Below the pieces are notes generated by a model that had not been told where the DNA came from, ran no database searches, and saw only the letters and a program-made list of their open reading frames with translations. A stretch of DNA of 64,000 nt, taken from the NCBI GenBank assembly GCA_000750105.3, contig JPHH03000003.1:1178001-1242000 (forward strand). Reading direction: 5' to 3'. The stretch comes from Tolypocladium sp. Sup5 PDA-1. Taxonomy: Eukaryota > Ascomycota > Sordariomycetes > Hypocreales > Ophiocordycipitaceae. This document shows positions 23,459 through 33,967 of this stretch, one piece after another; positions within the stretch are counted from its first letter, which is position 1, and each line of letters opens with the position of its first letter. The position numbers and the translations under genes are program-made.

Positions 23459-24423
23459 ATGTGTACGAAAACTCCTCTCCCCATGCTCACTACGGACATG
23501 TGCTGACCTTTCCCACCATGCAGCAGCTTACGCCGGGTACAACAAGACCTCCTTCGGCGCGCAGGGCGGCGAGGACTCGGGCGGCTTCTTCGCGGGCGGT
23601 TCACAGCAGGGCAGTCAAGGCGGAGGAGGCAAGGTGCGCTGAGCGTCCTCCAACGACCACAGGATGACGTCTCGCTGACTCGCGGCTCTCCTAGTCGTAC
23701 CAAGATGAATCGCTACGGCCCGTCACGATAAAGCAGATCCTCGAGGCCGAGGAGGCCTTCTCAGGCGCAGACTTCAAAATCGACGGGTCGACCGTCACAC
23801 AAATCACCTTTGTCGGCCAGGTCCGCAGCATCAACCCCCAGCCCACAAACGTCACCTTCAAAATCGACGACGGTACCGGTCAGATCGAGGTCAAGAAGTG
23901 GATCGACGCCGACAAGCAGGACGACGCCGAACCGGGCTTCGAGCTGGACTCGCACGTCCGCGTCTGGGGCCGCCTCAAGTCCTTCTCCAACAAGCGCCAC
24001 GTCGGCGCGCACGTCATCCGGCCCGTCGCCGACTTCAACGAGGTCAACTACCACCTGCTCGAGGCGACGTACGTCCACCTCTTCTTCACGCGCGGGGCCC
24101 CCGGCGGCGAGAATGGTGCCACTGCCAACGGGGATAGCATGTTCGTTGATGGCGGCGCCGGCGCCGGCTACGGCAACGTGACGGGCGGTGGCAACGCGAG
24201 CCAGATGCCCAGCAAGCTCTCGGCCTGCGGAGCGGCGGCCAAGAAGATGTTCAACTTCATGAACAACACGCCGGGCGGCAACGAGGGCATCCACCTCAAT
24301 GTCATTACCAGCTCCGCGGGCATGTCGGTGCGGGACGTGTTGACGGCAGCGGACGAGCTGCTGGGCCAGGGCTTGATTTACACGACAGTCGATGACGAGA
24401 CCTGGGCCATCCTGGAATATTAA
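23459..24423 (+). CDS. RFA2: Replication protein A 32-kDa subunit (RPA2/Rfa2)
   Basis: Exons 23459-23462 (only ATGT), 23527-23633 and 23695-24423 give 279 aa. RPA2 is the middle subunit of the heterotrimeric single-strand DNA-binding complex used in replication, repair and checkpoint signalling. Seen: a Gly/Ser/Gln-rich N-terminal tail (residues about 15-37), the usual phosphorylated segment; then DESLRPVTIKQI and an OB fold (about 40-150) with VTFKIDDGTGQIEVKKW; a Gly/Asn-rich linker; and a C-terminal winged helix (about 205-279) ending DDETWAILEY. The start model needs a 4-nt first coding exon before a 64-nt intron with a GTGCTGAC branch site; it yields M-S-Y-A-G-Y, like other fungal RPA2 N-termini. 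The acceptor is a tandem CAGCAG, so an isoform with one additional Ala (MSAYAG) is possible. Convergent with the GNAT gene, 295 bp apart. Confidence 0.95.
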
Positions 24424-24718
24424 ACAGAGGGACCTTGGCCTGGGGGTGGTGAGACTAGATGTGGCATCCAGCGGCTGTGAGGGGTACGTCGCACGCTGTA
24501 TGAAAGCCATGGATGAAAAACGGGTACTCTCTCGGCATATAGGAGGCTCGGCTCGGTCATGATGGAATGTAACATTTTTCTTTGTTGTCAAGTCTGAATG
24601 CATTGAAGCACCTCGGTACGGGAATCATAAAAGCATTGGCGCAATATCCTATCGAGACAATCTGTATCCTGCCAGGGCCTATCTGACGCTTGACGCCAAC
24701 TCCATCAACAAGAATTCG

Positions 24719-25681
24719 TCACGCCTTGACGCCGTCCTCGTTCGACGACTGCGTCACAGAGGCCTGGAGCCTGCTCGGCTGCGGCTCGCGGACCATGAGG
24801 TACAGCACGACGGGCGCCGGCCCGCGAGTGAGCTTGATCTCGCCCTTGAGCTCGAAGCCGAACTTGGCGTAGAGCCTGTTGTTGTCCAGGGACGAGGACT
24901 CCAAGTACATGGAGCGGTTCTCGGCGTCGGCCTGGTGGTGCGGTGTCAGCGTGGGACTTACACTATCCCCCCCCCCCCAGGAGGATGGATGGAATGTTTA
25001 GGTAGGAAGGCGGAGGGAGTGAGCGGTACCGTCTCCGTCATGGCCCGGATCAGCTTGCTGGCGTAGCCCTTGCCCCTGGCGCCGGGCTTGGTGCCAATGT
25101 ACCCGAGGTACCAGCAGTCGTTATTCCGGCTCCCCATGGTTTCCTCCCTCGCGTCGTGCAGCGCGGGCACCAGCTCGTCGAAGAAGCGCCTCCGGGCCTC
25201 CGCCGGGAGCTGGTACCACAGCCGCCACGTCCCGCTCCGGAGCGTGGCCCACCAGTCGTCCATGAACTTGCCCGGCGGCGTCCTGTCCACGCGTTCAGTA
25301 CTGTATTTCTCTCTCTCTCTAGGCTTCCCCCAAGTGCAAACAGTTGCATCGTTGGCAGCGGGCTCACACTCACCACATGGCGATGGCGTCGTAGTCGGGC
25401 CCTGTCGCCGTGACGACGCCCCGGAGCCGGTACGCGGCAAACGTGTACCTCATGATGCGCACGTGCAGCGCCCACAGCCGCTCGGGAGCCCAGCCGGCCG
25501 TGTCGTCGCCGGCGAGCAGGTACACGCTCAGCGGATCCGCCGCGAAGGCGTGCGCGAGCGAGAGGCCCGCCTCGGCGCGCTCATCCATGCCCAGCTCGCG
25601 GACGGCCGTGTCCCACGTCGGCGGGATCAGGGACAGCAGCGGCGGCCGGGCGGCGGCGGCGGGTGTATTGGCGTCCTCCAT
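24719..25681 (-). CDS. GNAT-family N-acetyltransferase
   Basis: Three minus-strand exons, 25681-25374, 25282-25030 and 24931-24719, with introns of 91 and 98 nt, encode 257 aa. The GNAT fold transfers acetyl from acetyl-CoA to an amine; the substrate cannot be read from the sequence. The acetyl-CoA-binding motif A is clear: YLGYIGTKPGARGKGYAS (about residues 160-177), with the R-G-x-G-K-G/A pattern that holds the pyrophosphate. It is followed by the motif B region SMYLESSSLDNNRLYAKFGF, where the Asn and Tyr pair is usual in GNATs. The Ala-rich N-terminal third (disordered, then VRELGMDERAEAGLSLAHAF) resembles fungal members annotated only as acetyltransferases. Intron 1 contains a CT-repeat and intron 2 a run of 12 C. 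The start is the first ATG in the open frame. No signal peptide, so probably cytosolic. Confidence 0.88.
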
Positions 25682-26755
25682 GGCTGCTGACGACGGGAGA
25701 TGCGGCTGGTGCTGCGATTATGCGGCATCCATGTGTTGCTGGCCGGACTACTATGGCCAGACGGTGGTGAGGCGAGCAATGGGTCGGGGCGGCGGTCGAG
25801 TCCCATCCGAGCGACGGCCTGTGAGGTTTGTCTAAATAGAGCACGATGTGGCGCCGGAGTCGAGGATGTGTTGTTGCGGACAGTGGCAGATACGCGGGCA
25901 ACGAGTCCAAGATACGTGGTGTAAGTAAAGTGAGGTGAAGTAAAGTGAGGTGAAGTAAAGTGAAGCAAGGGAAACAGGCCGGCGGCGGCGGGGACAATAG
26001 ATAACTAACACGGCGAAACAGCCCGAGTCGGCACTTCCTATCGGCGAACAGAGAGACATCACGACCGTGTCCCGCACCTCGCTCAGCTTCACCGTTGCAC
26101 ATTGCACATAAAACCAGCGCAGAGCGAAGCACAAGCCCCATCTCGTGACGCCGTAATGCGGGGTGGATCTAGCCGTCTCCTCCCGGTTACCCAGATCTGC
26201 AACCGCGAGCCACGGGTCATCACGATACTCGTTACGTACGGACTAATGAGAAATAAAGAGCCTCACCGGTTGGGGCCCATCGGCGGTCTCGCCTTGCTTT
26301 TTGCCCAGGTGGCAGTTTCTCCGCTTCACACAGCTCGGATGCAAGAAGTGGTCACGCGGCTGGAGATCGGGCCCTCGACTATTGGATGGGCCATGGGACG
26401 ACGATGCAGCCGTGGCCTACGTACCGAGTAACATGCTCTGGCTCGCCTGCAGCGCTTGCGGACGTTGGGGGGGGGGAGTAGGTTTGTCTCGGTGGCTTTG
26501 CTTGGCGTGCTGTCGGGCTTCGCGTCACCCGACATTGCGTGGTGTATGTGATATTGTGTAAGGTATGTATGTAAGCATACGTACATGACCGTGGCATCAA
26601 ACAAACAGCGGCCATGTAACGCATCGTGGATGCAACGCTTGAAACGTCTGGCATTAGCCTCTCTCTGTGGGCGGCAACGCAATCTGGCCGGCTGCTCAGC
26701 ATCTCCACCCTCTGGCAAACAACTTGGGCATCAACACCCGCCGGCAGGTCGGTCG
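25682..26755. other. Intergenic region upstream of the GNAT gene
   Basis: This 1,074-bp stretch between two tandem minus-strand genes shows no supportable gene. It includes three copies of a 15-bp unit at 25923-25967 and a run of ten G at 26467-26476. Confidence 0.6.
25923..25967 (+). repeat. 15-bp tandem repeat, about 3 copies
   Basis: The unit AAGTAAAGTGAGGTG occurs at 25923-25937 and 25938-25952, with a third diverged copy at 25953-25967. It lies about 240 bp upstream of the GNAT start codon, in its promoter or leader. Confidence 0.9.
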
Positions 26756-27659
26756 TTACAGCATGCGGCGGATCTGCTGCTCGTTGGTGTACTTGTCAAG
26801 GCCCGAGTCGAGGTGCTCCCACCACTCAAACAGCATCGAATTGCAGATGAGCTTGAACCAGGGCGTGAACTTGAGGGACGGGTCCTCGAACAGCGCCTTG
26901 AGCTTGTCGGCGCTGACGTACTGCGTGGCCTGGACCTCGTTCTCGTTGGGGTTGAGGTCGACGTTGGCCTTGATGAAAAGGATGTAGTCGACTGTGAAAT
27001 CGTGTCAGATATTGCCGCCCGATGCTATATATAGGATCGTGTGACGGCACTCACCTTCATGCTCTCCCCACTTGCCGTCGCTGGGCGCCTTGTAGTGAAT
27101 CCGGGTCAGGAAGCGGAACTTCTCAAAGGGGACCTGCTCCTTCTTGATGCCCAGCTCGTGGTCGAGCTTCCGCTGCGCAGCGCGCTTGGCTCCCGCAACG
27201 GCGTCTGAGAGGATCGAGCCCGTCTCGCCAGACACGGCCAGCGGGTGCGAGCAGCACGTGTTGGTCCACATGTCGGGGAAGGTAATCTTCTCCGTGGCGC
27301 GCTGCTGGAGGAGCAGCTCGTTCTTGTCGTTGAAGAGGAAGACGGAGAAGGCTCGGTGGAGGAGGCCCTTGTCGATGTTGGTCATGAGGTGGCCTGCACA
27401 GGTCAGTCTCTGTACACCCGCGCGGTTTCTCGATAGCAGGGGGCTGTGGTTATTGCGCACAGATCTTCTTGCTGGCCTTGCCGACGGGCAGGTCGTTCTC
27501 GTCGGTGACGATGCACACCTCGTCCATGAGGCGGATCTGCTCCTCATCGTGGCCCGACAGCGCTTCGTTGTTGGTGTCGATGTCGGGGAAGAGGCGGAGG
27601 ATGGTCTCGGCCGTCATGGGCTGGGCCCCGGTGACGGTGGTGGTGGTAGTCGTCGACAT
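26756..27659 (-). CDS. IDI1: Isopentenyl-diphosphate delta-isomerase (type 1, Nudix)
   Basis: Three minus-strand exons, 27659-27461, 27393-27055 and 26991-26756, with introns of 67 and 63 nt, encode 257 aa. The enzyme interconverts isopentenyl diphosphate and dimethylallyl diphosphate, the step feeding sterol, dolichol and other isoprenoid synthesis. The Nudix-type core is complete: MTNIDKGLLHRAFSVFLF, then TNTCCSHPL with the catalytic Cys (Cys114), then KLDHELGI and the WGEHEVDYI segment carrying the catalytic Glu. The second splice falls exactly between GEHE and VDYI. The N-terminus MSTTTTTTV has no obvious organelle presequence. An in-frame extension upstream of 27659 contains other ATGs but does not look conserved, so 27659 was chosen. 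Divergent from END3, with 565 bp between the starts. Length is normal for fungal type 1 isomerases. Confidence 0.97.
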
Positions 27660-28224
27660 GATTTCTCGATTGACCGGGTGAAGCCGCAGCGATCTGGACA
27701 GATGATGTTGCAGCAATTGGGCTCGCGCAGCAAAGGACGTACGATCTGCCGTCCCAATGGCGGGCAATTTAAATGTCTGCCCCTCCGATGGCATCCGAAT
27801 GGAGACCCTGCAATGGTGCTTCCCCAACTTTACCGCCAGAACAAGAAAAGCGGGGGCGAGGGGAGCGCGGGTAACCGGCTGACTCAGCGACCCCGAAGCT
27901 GAGGTGCTGAAGACTGCCCGCTCAAGCCGCTCAAGCCGCTGTAGGGACAGTGGCTGAGCCAGCCACAGGGGACGGATCCGCCTGGACGTTGCGAGGCTGG
28001 GACGGGAGCTTCGTCACTGAGTTCCATTGTTGCATCGCAGTCCAACATCATCACCGCTGCCATTGCTCCTGCGCACTCCTTCCGCCGCCCCGGCACCTGA
28101 TTGCGATTCTTGAGCGCTCTGCTGAGCGGCTACCGCGATCGGAGAGCTACTCTATACACCAGCCGCGAACCACCGAAAGGTCGCAGAATCCCATCTCCTC
28201 TTGACCGAGCTCCCGCCCGCAACC
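27660..28224. promoter_or_regulatory. Divergent promoter region IDI1/END3
   Basis: This 565-bp region carries the promoters of both divergent genes. I see no additional gene and could not single out a regulatory site with confidence. Confidence 0.5.
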
Positions 28225-29540
28225 ATGCCTCCCAAGATCGAAACCAAGGAAATTGAGACATACTGGAACATCTTCTCTGACCGGACAGGCGGCTCCCAGT
28301 TCCTTACCGGCGAGCAAGCCGCCCCGGTGCTCAAGAACAGCGGCCTGCGCGACGACCAGCTCGAGCGAGTATGGGATCTGGCTGATGTGGACAACGATGG
28401 CAACCTGGACTTTGAGGAGTTTTGCGTTGCCATGCGGCTCATCTTTGACGTTCTCAACGGAGTATGCTCGCCAGCTTACCCCCTCATGCATGCGTGCACC
28501 GAAGCTAATGGAGCTCTCTAGGAGTACGCCGATGTGCCCAAGACGCTGCCAGACTGGATGGTCCCCGAGTCCAAGGCCCATCTGGTGCAAGCCACCCGTG
28601 CCATCACGGGCAAGCAACCGCAGTTTGAGCAGGTCGACGACGACTCGGATGACCAGGGCCTCAAGGACGGCTTTGACTGGTACATGAGCCCCCAGGACAA
28701 GTCCAAATATGAGCACATCTATCAGGAGAACCGGGACATGCGGGGTGAAGTGTCATGTTAGTCTTGCTGCTCATCGCCTAGGTTCCGACTTGACTTGCGC
28801 ATGCTGACCCGGCTTCAGTCCCGGCCCTCGAAGACCTCTACGAATCTCTCGACGTCCCCGACACCGACATTCGCTCAGCATGGAACCTGGTCAACCCGTC
28901 CGCCGGCTCCACCATCAACAAGGACGCCTGCCTTGCGTTCCTGCACATCCTCAACAACCGCCACGAGGGATTCCGCATTCCGCGCACGGTACCCGCGTCC
29001 TTGCGATCGAGCTTTGAGCGGAACCAGATAGACTACCAAGTCGACAACCAACGGACAGGCGCTTCGTCACGCTGGGCCACCAAGGCCGACGATAACACGG
29101 TCACCGGACGCAAGACCAAGTTCGGCGACCAATACCTCACCCGACTCGGCCGGAGCGGCTTCAAGGCGACGGGCACCGACTTTTCGACGGAGAAGACGGA
29201 GGACTGGGAAGAGGTGCGGCTGAAGCGCCAACTGGCGGACCTGGATGCCAAGATGCAAAAGGTCGAGGACATTGCCGAGCGACGGAAAGGCGGCAAGCGA
29301 GACTCCAAGCCTGCACTCGTGAAGCGGGAGCTGGACCAGCTGCTGGACTACAAGCGCAGGGAGCTGAGGGAGCTGGAGGAGGGCACGGGCAAGAGCGCCG
29401 AGGGAGGGGGCTTGAAGAGCATATCCGACGACCTGCAAATCGTACGAGAGCAGGTGGAGGGTCTCGAGACGCATTTGAGGTCGAGGCAGCAGGTTCTAGA
29501 TGACTTGCGGAGGCAGATTGATGGTGAGAAGGCGGGGTGA
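28225..29540 (+). CDS. END3: END3-like EH-domain endocytic protein (Pan1-Sla1-End3 complex)
   Basis: Exons 28225-28461, 28522-28756 and 28819-29540, with introns of 60 and 62 nt, encode 397 aa. End3 works with Pan1 and Sla1 at cortical actin patches during endocytosis. Seen: an N-terminal EH domain (about residues 8-100) with an EF-hand loop DVDNDGNLDFEEF that keeps Ca-binding acidic positions; a second, degenerate EH domain (about 130-225, DKSKYEHIYQEN to FRIPRTVPASLRSSFE); and a C-terminal coiled coil with the End3 repeat-like segments (about 290-397, VRLKRQLADLDAKMQKVEDI and later QIVREQVEGLETHLRSRQQ). The length is close to yeast and Aspergillus End3 (about 350-400 aa). The start ATG follows a CAACC context and is the first before the EH domain; an upstream frame extension begins without ATG. 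Convergent with the FAD oxidoreductase, 108 bp between stop codons. Confidence 0.95.
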
Positions 29541-29648
29541 TTTAATGTAGGTGCAGAGAGAACTGGATGTCAAGCGGGTATCTTTATTCTTCATTCCATG
29601 ATTGTCTTCCCGACCCCTACGGAGATGACTCTAGCACACCACTCCCAA

Positions 29649-30892
29649 TCACCACATGCTGCCATTCACGTACTTGGGCGTCCTCTCCATGCCCAGCGTG
29701 CGGCCCTTGATAGCCCACACAACGAGCGAGGGGACGGGGACGGCCCCGAACCGGCCGGCTCCGCGCCCGCGGCCGGTGCTGCAGAGGAAGATGTCGACGG
29801 GCGGCTTCTTGACGACGTGCTGCGCCTTGCCCTGCAGCACGAGCTCAATGTTCTTTGCCACGCCGGCGGCCTGCACGACGCTGTCAGCATTTCATGGCCG
29901 CGCATAGTCGGTAGGGGGTTTAGGTGTACCTGGGTGTCTGTGTTTAGGTAGCTCGCTCGTGGCTTGGACACGACGTCGCCGATGGCCCAGACGTCCTGCG
30001 CCGCGGACACGCGCATGTACTCGTCGACTTCGACGTACCGCGCCTCGTTCAGCAAGTCCGCCGGCAGGAATCCCGTGTTGGGCACGAGGCCCGTCGTCGG
30101 GAGGTACAGGTCCGTGAGCAGCTCCTCGCCGCTCGACAGCACCACCCGCGTCTTGCCGCCACCGCCATGGCCGGCGTCGACTTTCTCCGCCCTGGTGCCA
30201 TTCCTCACGTCGACGCCGAGCTTGCCGAGCTCGCGCTGAATGCAGCCGGCCGTGGAGTCCCCGCCGACGAGCGCCGCGCCCGCGTTGAGCAGGACGACCG
30301 TCTTGCCCGGGAACTCGTACCTGATCTCCGCCGCGACCTCGACGCCGGTCGGCCCGCCGCCCGCGACGACGATGTGCGCCGCGGTGCCGATGCGCGTCGC
30401 GGTGGAGTGCAGGCTGGCGAGGAGCTCGTCGTGCGTGCCGGCCGCCTTCCAGGGCATGCCCGGCTCCGCGGCGTTGGCGCCCGTCGCGACGACGAGATAG
30501 TCGTACGCGATGCTCCGGTCGCCGTCCGCCTGCGCCGTCGAGACACGAACGACCTTGGCCTGCGGGTCGAGCCCCGTCGCGGCGCCGAGGACGAACTCGA
30601 CGCTGCCGGGGGGGTACTGCGCCAGCCCCGGCGCGATGGGCTGCAGGAGCTCCTCGTCCTTGACGATGCGGGGGATGACGGCGCGCACGGAGGCGAGGTT
30701 CCAGTAGAAGTGGCTGTTCTGCGGGAGGGTCAAATGGGTTGCCGTGGGGAAATGATGGACGGCGGGACGGCTTGCCTTGGAGACTAAGATGACCTTGAGG
30801 TCTGGCTCGTGCGGGAGCGTGTACTTGAGCAGCCGGTGGGTGACGGCCAGGCCGCCGAGCGAGCCCCCGAGGACGACGACTGTCTTTGGCAT
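29649..30892 (-). CDS. AIF/AMID-like FAD-dependent pyridine nucleotide-disulfide oxidoreductase
   Basis: Two minus-strand exons, 30892-29930 and 29870-29649, with a 59-nt intron, encode 394 aa. The family (human AIFM2/FSP1, fungal AMID-like) are NAD(P)H-dependent quinone reductases; the substrate here is inferred only. Seen: N-terminal Rossmann FAD motif VVVLGGSLGGLA (residues 5-16); VVATGAN near 134; second Rossmann motif VVAGGGPTGVEVA near 175 for NAD(P)H; and the FAD-closing motif DVWAIGDV near 307. The C-terminal segment after the splice (AAGVAKNIELVLQGK) completes the AIF-type fold, and GRTLGMERTPKYVNGSMW resembles AIFM2-like tails. There is no mitochondrial presequence or N-terminal transmembrane helix. 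The acceptor chosen (GTGCAG, exon at 29870) is the one that keeps phase 0; the nearer GACAG would shift the frame. Divergent from ACB1. Confidence 0.9.
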
Positions 30893-31853
30893 ATTGCTGC
30901 AGCACTACTCGGTTGGTAGATGCGAGTAGGCAGTTTTATGTTGTTTCAGGAGACAGAGGAGCTGCGAAGATGGACGGTTGTCGTGTTGGTGCCCAGAGTC
31001 TATGACGACGGCTTTGGCGCTCGAGGCTGCTCTGCTGCGCGGTACGTCGCTGCTTTCCTCGACGACGGGGGCGTCTTTGGCTATTCACAGCGTCTTTAGG
31101 CAAACATCGTTGTCGTTTATACTTGCATGACGCAAGGGAGCATGAGCGAGCGTCGTGTTTCACGGCCCGTCCCTCGGAGCTGCGACGTCCCTCTCGGTCC
31201 TCGGGAGTCTCCACTCTTTTGACACGCGGGTGTTGACGTACTCGTATTCCTCAACAACTGCCGTGCGAGCCCACTGCCCGTTTGCCGTGTATCACGGGCA
31301 CGATGTAGAGCTTTTAGCGGCGTATCATCTTGCAGCAGCCTCCTTGAGGCGCTGATGAGAAGAACTGGGCGCTACAGGCCGTGGCGGAGATGCTTACGGA
31401 GTACAGAGTACGAACTCCCGTGCGCACCGTCCAGGCCTGGAGCAACAGGGAGGCGGCTCCTCCACGAGCCCGAACCATCCTTGAATGTTCCAAATATCGC
31501 CCCTTGGAGTCGCAAGATGTTCACGGACTACATACGGGGCACTCTCTTCTTATATACATCTAGAACATAACTAATGTCTCTCACATGCCTGCCGCCGCCG
31601 CCGCTCCGCCGCACGACGGGCTCCGGGCCGGCCCACCCACTCCCACGGGAGCCAGTAGCCAATCACCTCCCAAGACGTCACCACTGCAGCAGCCCCTCCA
31701 CGAGCTCAACTGACCCCGCCAGGCACACACCTGACCTCCAGCTTCTCCCCCAACAACACCTCCACCACCACCACCACCACCACCGCCAGATAACACTCCC
31801 CAACGCTCGTCTGCTCCAATTCCCCCCAAGCTGTCCTTCGCAAACCGCCCAGC
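30893..31853. promoter_or_regulatory. Divergent promoter region FAD oxidoreductase/ACB1
   Basis: This 961-bp region separates two divergent starts. CCTCGG occurs at 31172-31177 and 31199-31204, 27 bp apart; this is the FarA/FarB core known from fatty-acid-induced genes, so control of ACB1 by fatty acids is a reasonable inference. Copies of the dispersed TAC words lie at 31239-31246 and 31395-31404. Confidence 0.5.
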
Positions 31854-32317
31854 ATGTCTGCCCCCCAGAGCGAAGCCTTCAAGAAGGCCGTCGTCGACTC
31901 CAAGAAGCTCACCAGCAAGCCCAGCAACGACGACCTGCTGGCCCTCTACGGTAACCCTCCTCACCGCATCCCCGGTGCCCTCAATCCAAGTTGTCTCTCG
32001 ACTAACGCTCGTCCCTCGCGCAGCGCTCTACAAGATCGCCATCGGCGAGGACATTGCCAAGGCCCCCGCCCCGGGCATGTTCGACCTCAAGGCACGCTCC
32101 CCCCGCCCCCTCTCCGCGGTTTTAAACCCCCAACGAGCACAGCTGACACGGGCGTACCGCGGTGCAGGGCAAGGCCAAGAAGAACGCGTGGCAGAAGATC
32201 GTCGACGAGGGCGTCACCCCCGAGCAGGCGCAGGAGAAGTACGTCGCCCAAGTTGAGAAGATGAAGGAGACGTACGGCTACGACGAGAACAAGGAGCCCG
32301 AGGCCGTGGGCAACTAG
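31854..32317 (+). CDS. ACB1: Acyl-CoA-binding protein (ACBP)
   Basis: Exons 31854-31950, 32024-32091 and 32168-32317 encode 104 aa. ACBP binds medium- and long-chain acyl-CoA esters in the cytosol and supplies them to lipid synthesis and oxidation. The four-helix family signature is present: SEAFKKAVVDSKKL, LLALYALYKIAIGEDIAK, then PGMFDLKGKAKKNAWQKI, in which the acyl-CoA-contacting Tyr and Lys residues are kept. Intron 1 is a normal 73-nt GT-AG intron. Intron 2 (32092-32167, 76 nt) must begin with GC (AAG then GCACGC) to keep the invariant DLKGKAK; the nearest in-phase GT donor would insert nine residues into the core helix. The gene has no signal peptide. Length equals that of yeast and mammalian ACBP plus a short acidic C-terminal tail (ENKEPEAVGN). 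Confidence 0.96.
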
Positions 32318-33967
32318 AGGGGCGGGAAAGAAATCATGCTCGCGCACATAACCCAGGGTCGCGTGGGAGGTTTAATGGGTTGGGAAAGGCAATGGTAGCT
32401 GTGCTGCAGCTCGGCGGTCTGCTGGGCAACTGGCAGTCCGCCGGCATTGTTGATATCATACCCTCAATGTTCCAAGCTTATTTATACACGATTGGCCGCT
32501 CGATCTGTGGTGGTCCGTTTATCGAACTTATGCATGTAGTGGCCTCGAATCACTCATCTTGTAGCCATGTTCAACGCTACTCTGCTACTCCAAGGCGACT
32601 TGCTGGAGGCCGTCTCCCAGTCTGCTCCTTGTGGCGCATTGCCACAACAATGCCATTGTTGACCCAAGTTAGACGCATAGGTGCGTACCTTGAGTTAAGA
32701 GCCACGACGTCCAAAGAGTATTGGTTCGTTATGCGAGAGGAGCTATCGCCCGTCAATGCCAAGGCTGCTCTTGTGGAGGAGCACATCCTGAAAGGCCTGT
32801 TCCCATCAACTTTCCCAGTCACGTTTCCCCATTCACTGCAGCTCAAGCGCTTGTCGGACTCTTGCTTACCTCATAAGGGAAGCCAACTTGATGGCCTTGG
32901 CATCCTCGTATTATCGAAGAGTGGTCCACATTGACCCGACAGCGACTATGTATGCAATTCAAGGCGGACATTGCATTTCTTTAAGCATTCAACCCGTCAG
33001 TACCAGTGGACTGTCCTAAGGGTAGGCCATCATACTGCTGGCCCGTCACGGAAGATGGCCGTCTCCTCGTCGTCAAGTATGCATATCAGCATCGGCCGTT
33101 GCCTTGCCAAATGTCGGCACTCGCCCTCCAATCCCGCTTCCCCTCGGCACTCGCATCTGGCTCTGCATCTATTATTACCAAGTCCAGTAACAGAGTGCAC
33201 GCGAAAAAGTAAACATCATCTCGTGGGTCGGCCCAGTGCATGACACAATCAGCGGACCACAAAAAGCACCGCCCTATACGAGAATCCTTCGCGCACAGCC
33301 TCCGTATCTGCCCAGCGCAAGGCAGACGCCGTTCCCGCCATTTCCCCGCGATCTTGCCCACGGCTCGCGTGGCTCAAACTCAAAATCTCGATCTAACCCG
33401 ACGACGCCATCGACGACATTCCAGTCGGGTCCCCACAAGGCTGTCCGACGACACCCCGCGTCGCAACTTAACAAGTCTAGACACGGAGAAGACAGTCAAG
33501 GGTAACATGTGCAATGCTGAGTTACTATTTGTCTACAAGGGCCATTAAGTCAATACGTACATGCGACGCCGGAGCTACGGATACAGGCCTATCCAATCCT
33601 GGCGCCTTGTTGAAGAGGAGCAACTAGGTATGACGTGTGTAAGAGTGGGTAATGTACGGGTTCCCTTCCCAGAGAACACCACCAATGCCATCCGCCTCGC
33701 CCGTAAAACACCAAATAACCACGGCCGACTCCAGGTACAACGAAGTCGCCAGTCGAAGGGGAATCATCGCAAAAAGGAACGAAGATCACAAAAAAGATGG
33801 CAGGCCCAACACCATGCAACTCAAACGGCTGCACAAAGGCTCGCTCGTTCGTAAGACTCGTATACTCGTGGCTGCGCTTGAGCCTGCTTGTTGTCCCTGG
33901 CTCCCCGGTATCCAACGCCTCCACTCGTCATCGGAGCTTGGGTCCTTGTCCCCTCTTGTTGCTCGGC
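32318..33967. other. Intergenic region downstream of ACB1
   Basis: The 1,650 bp between the convergent ACB1 and Cys-rich genes show only short frames without domains (longest 184 codons at 32380-32934 plus, overlapping the ACB1 3' region). It has no recognised RNA gene. Confidence 0.6.

Noticed and set aside
29892..30905. 337-codon alternative frame in the FAD oxidoreductase
   Set aside because: Same strand, different frame, Arg/Gly-rich. The Rossmann motifs are in the frame I annotated.
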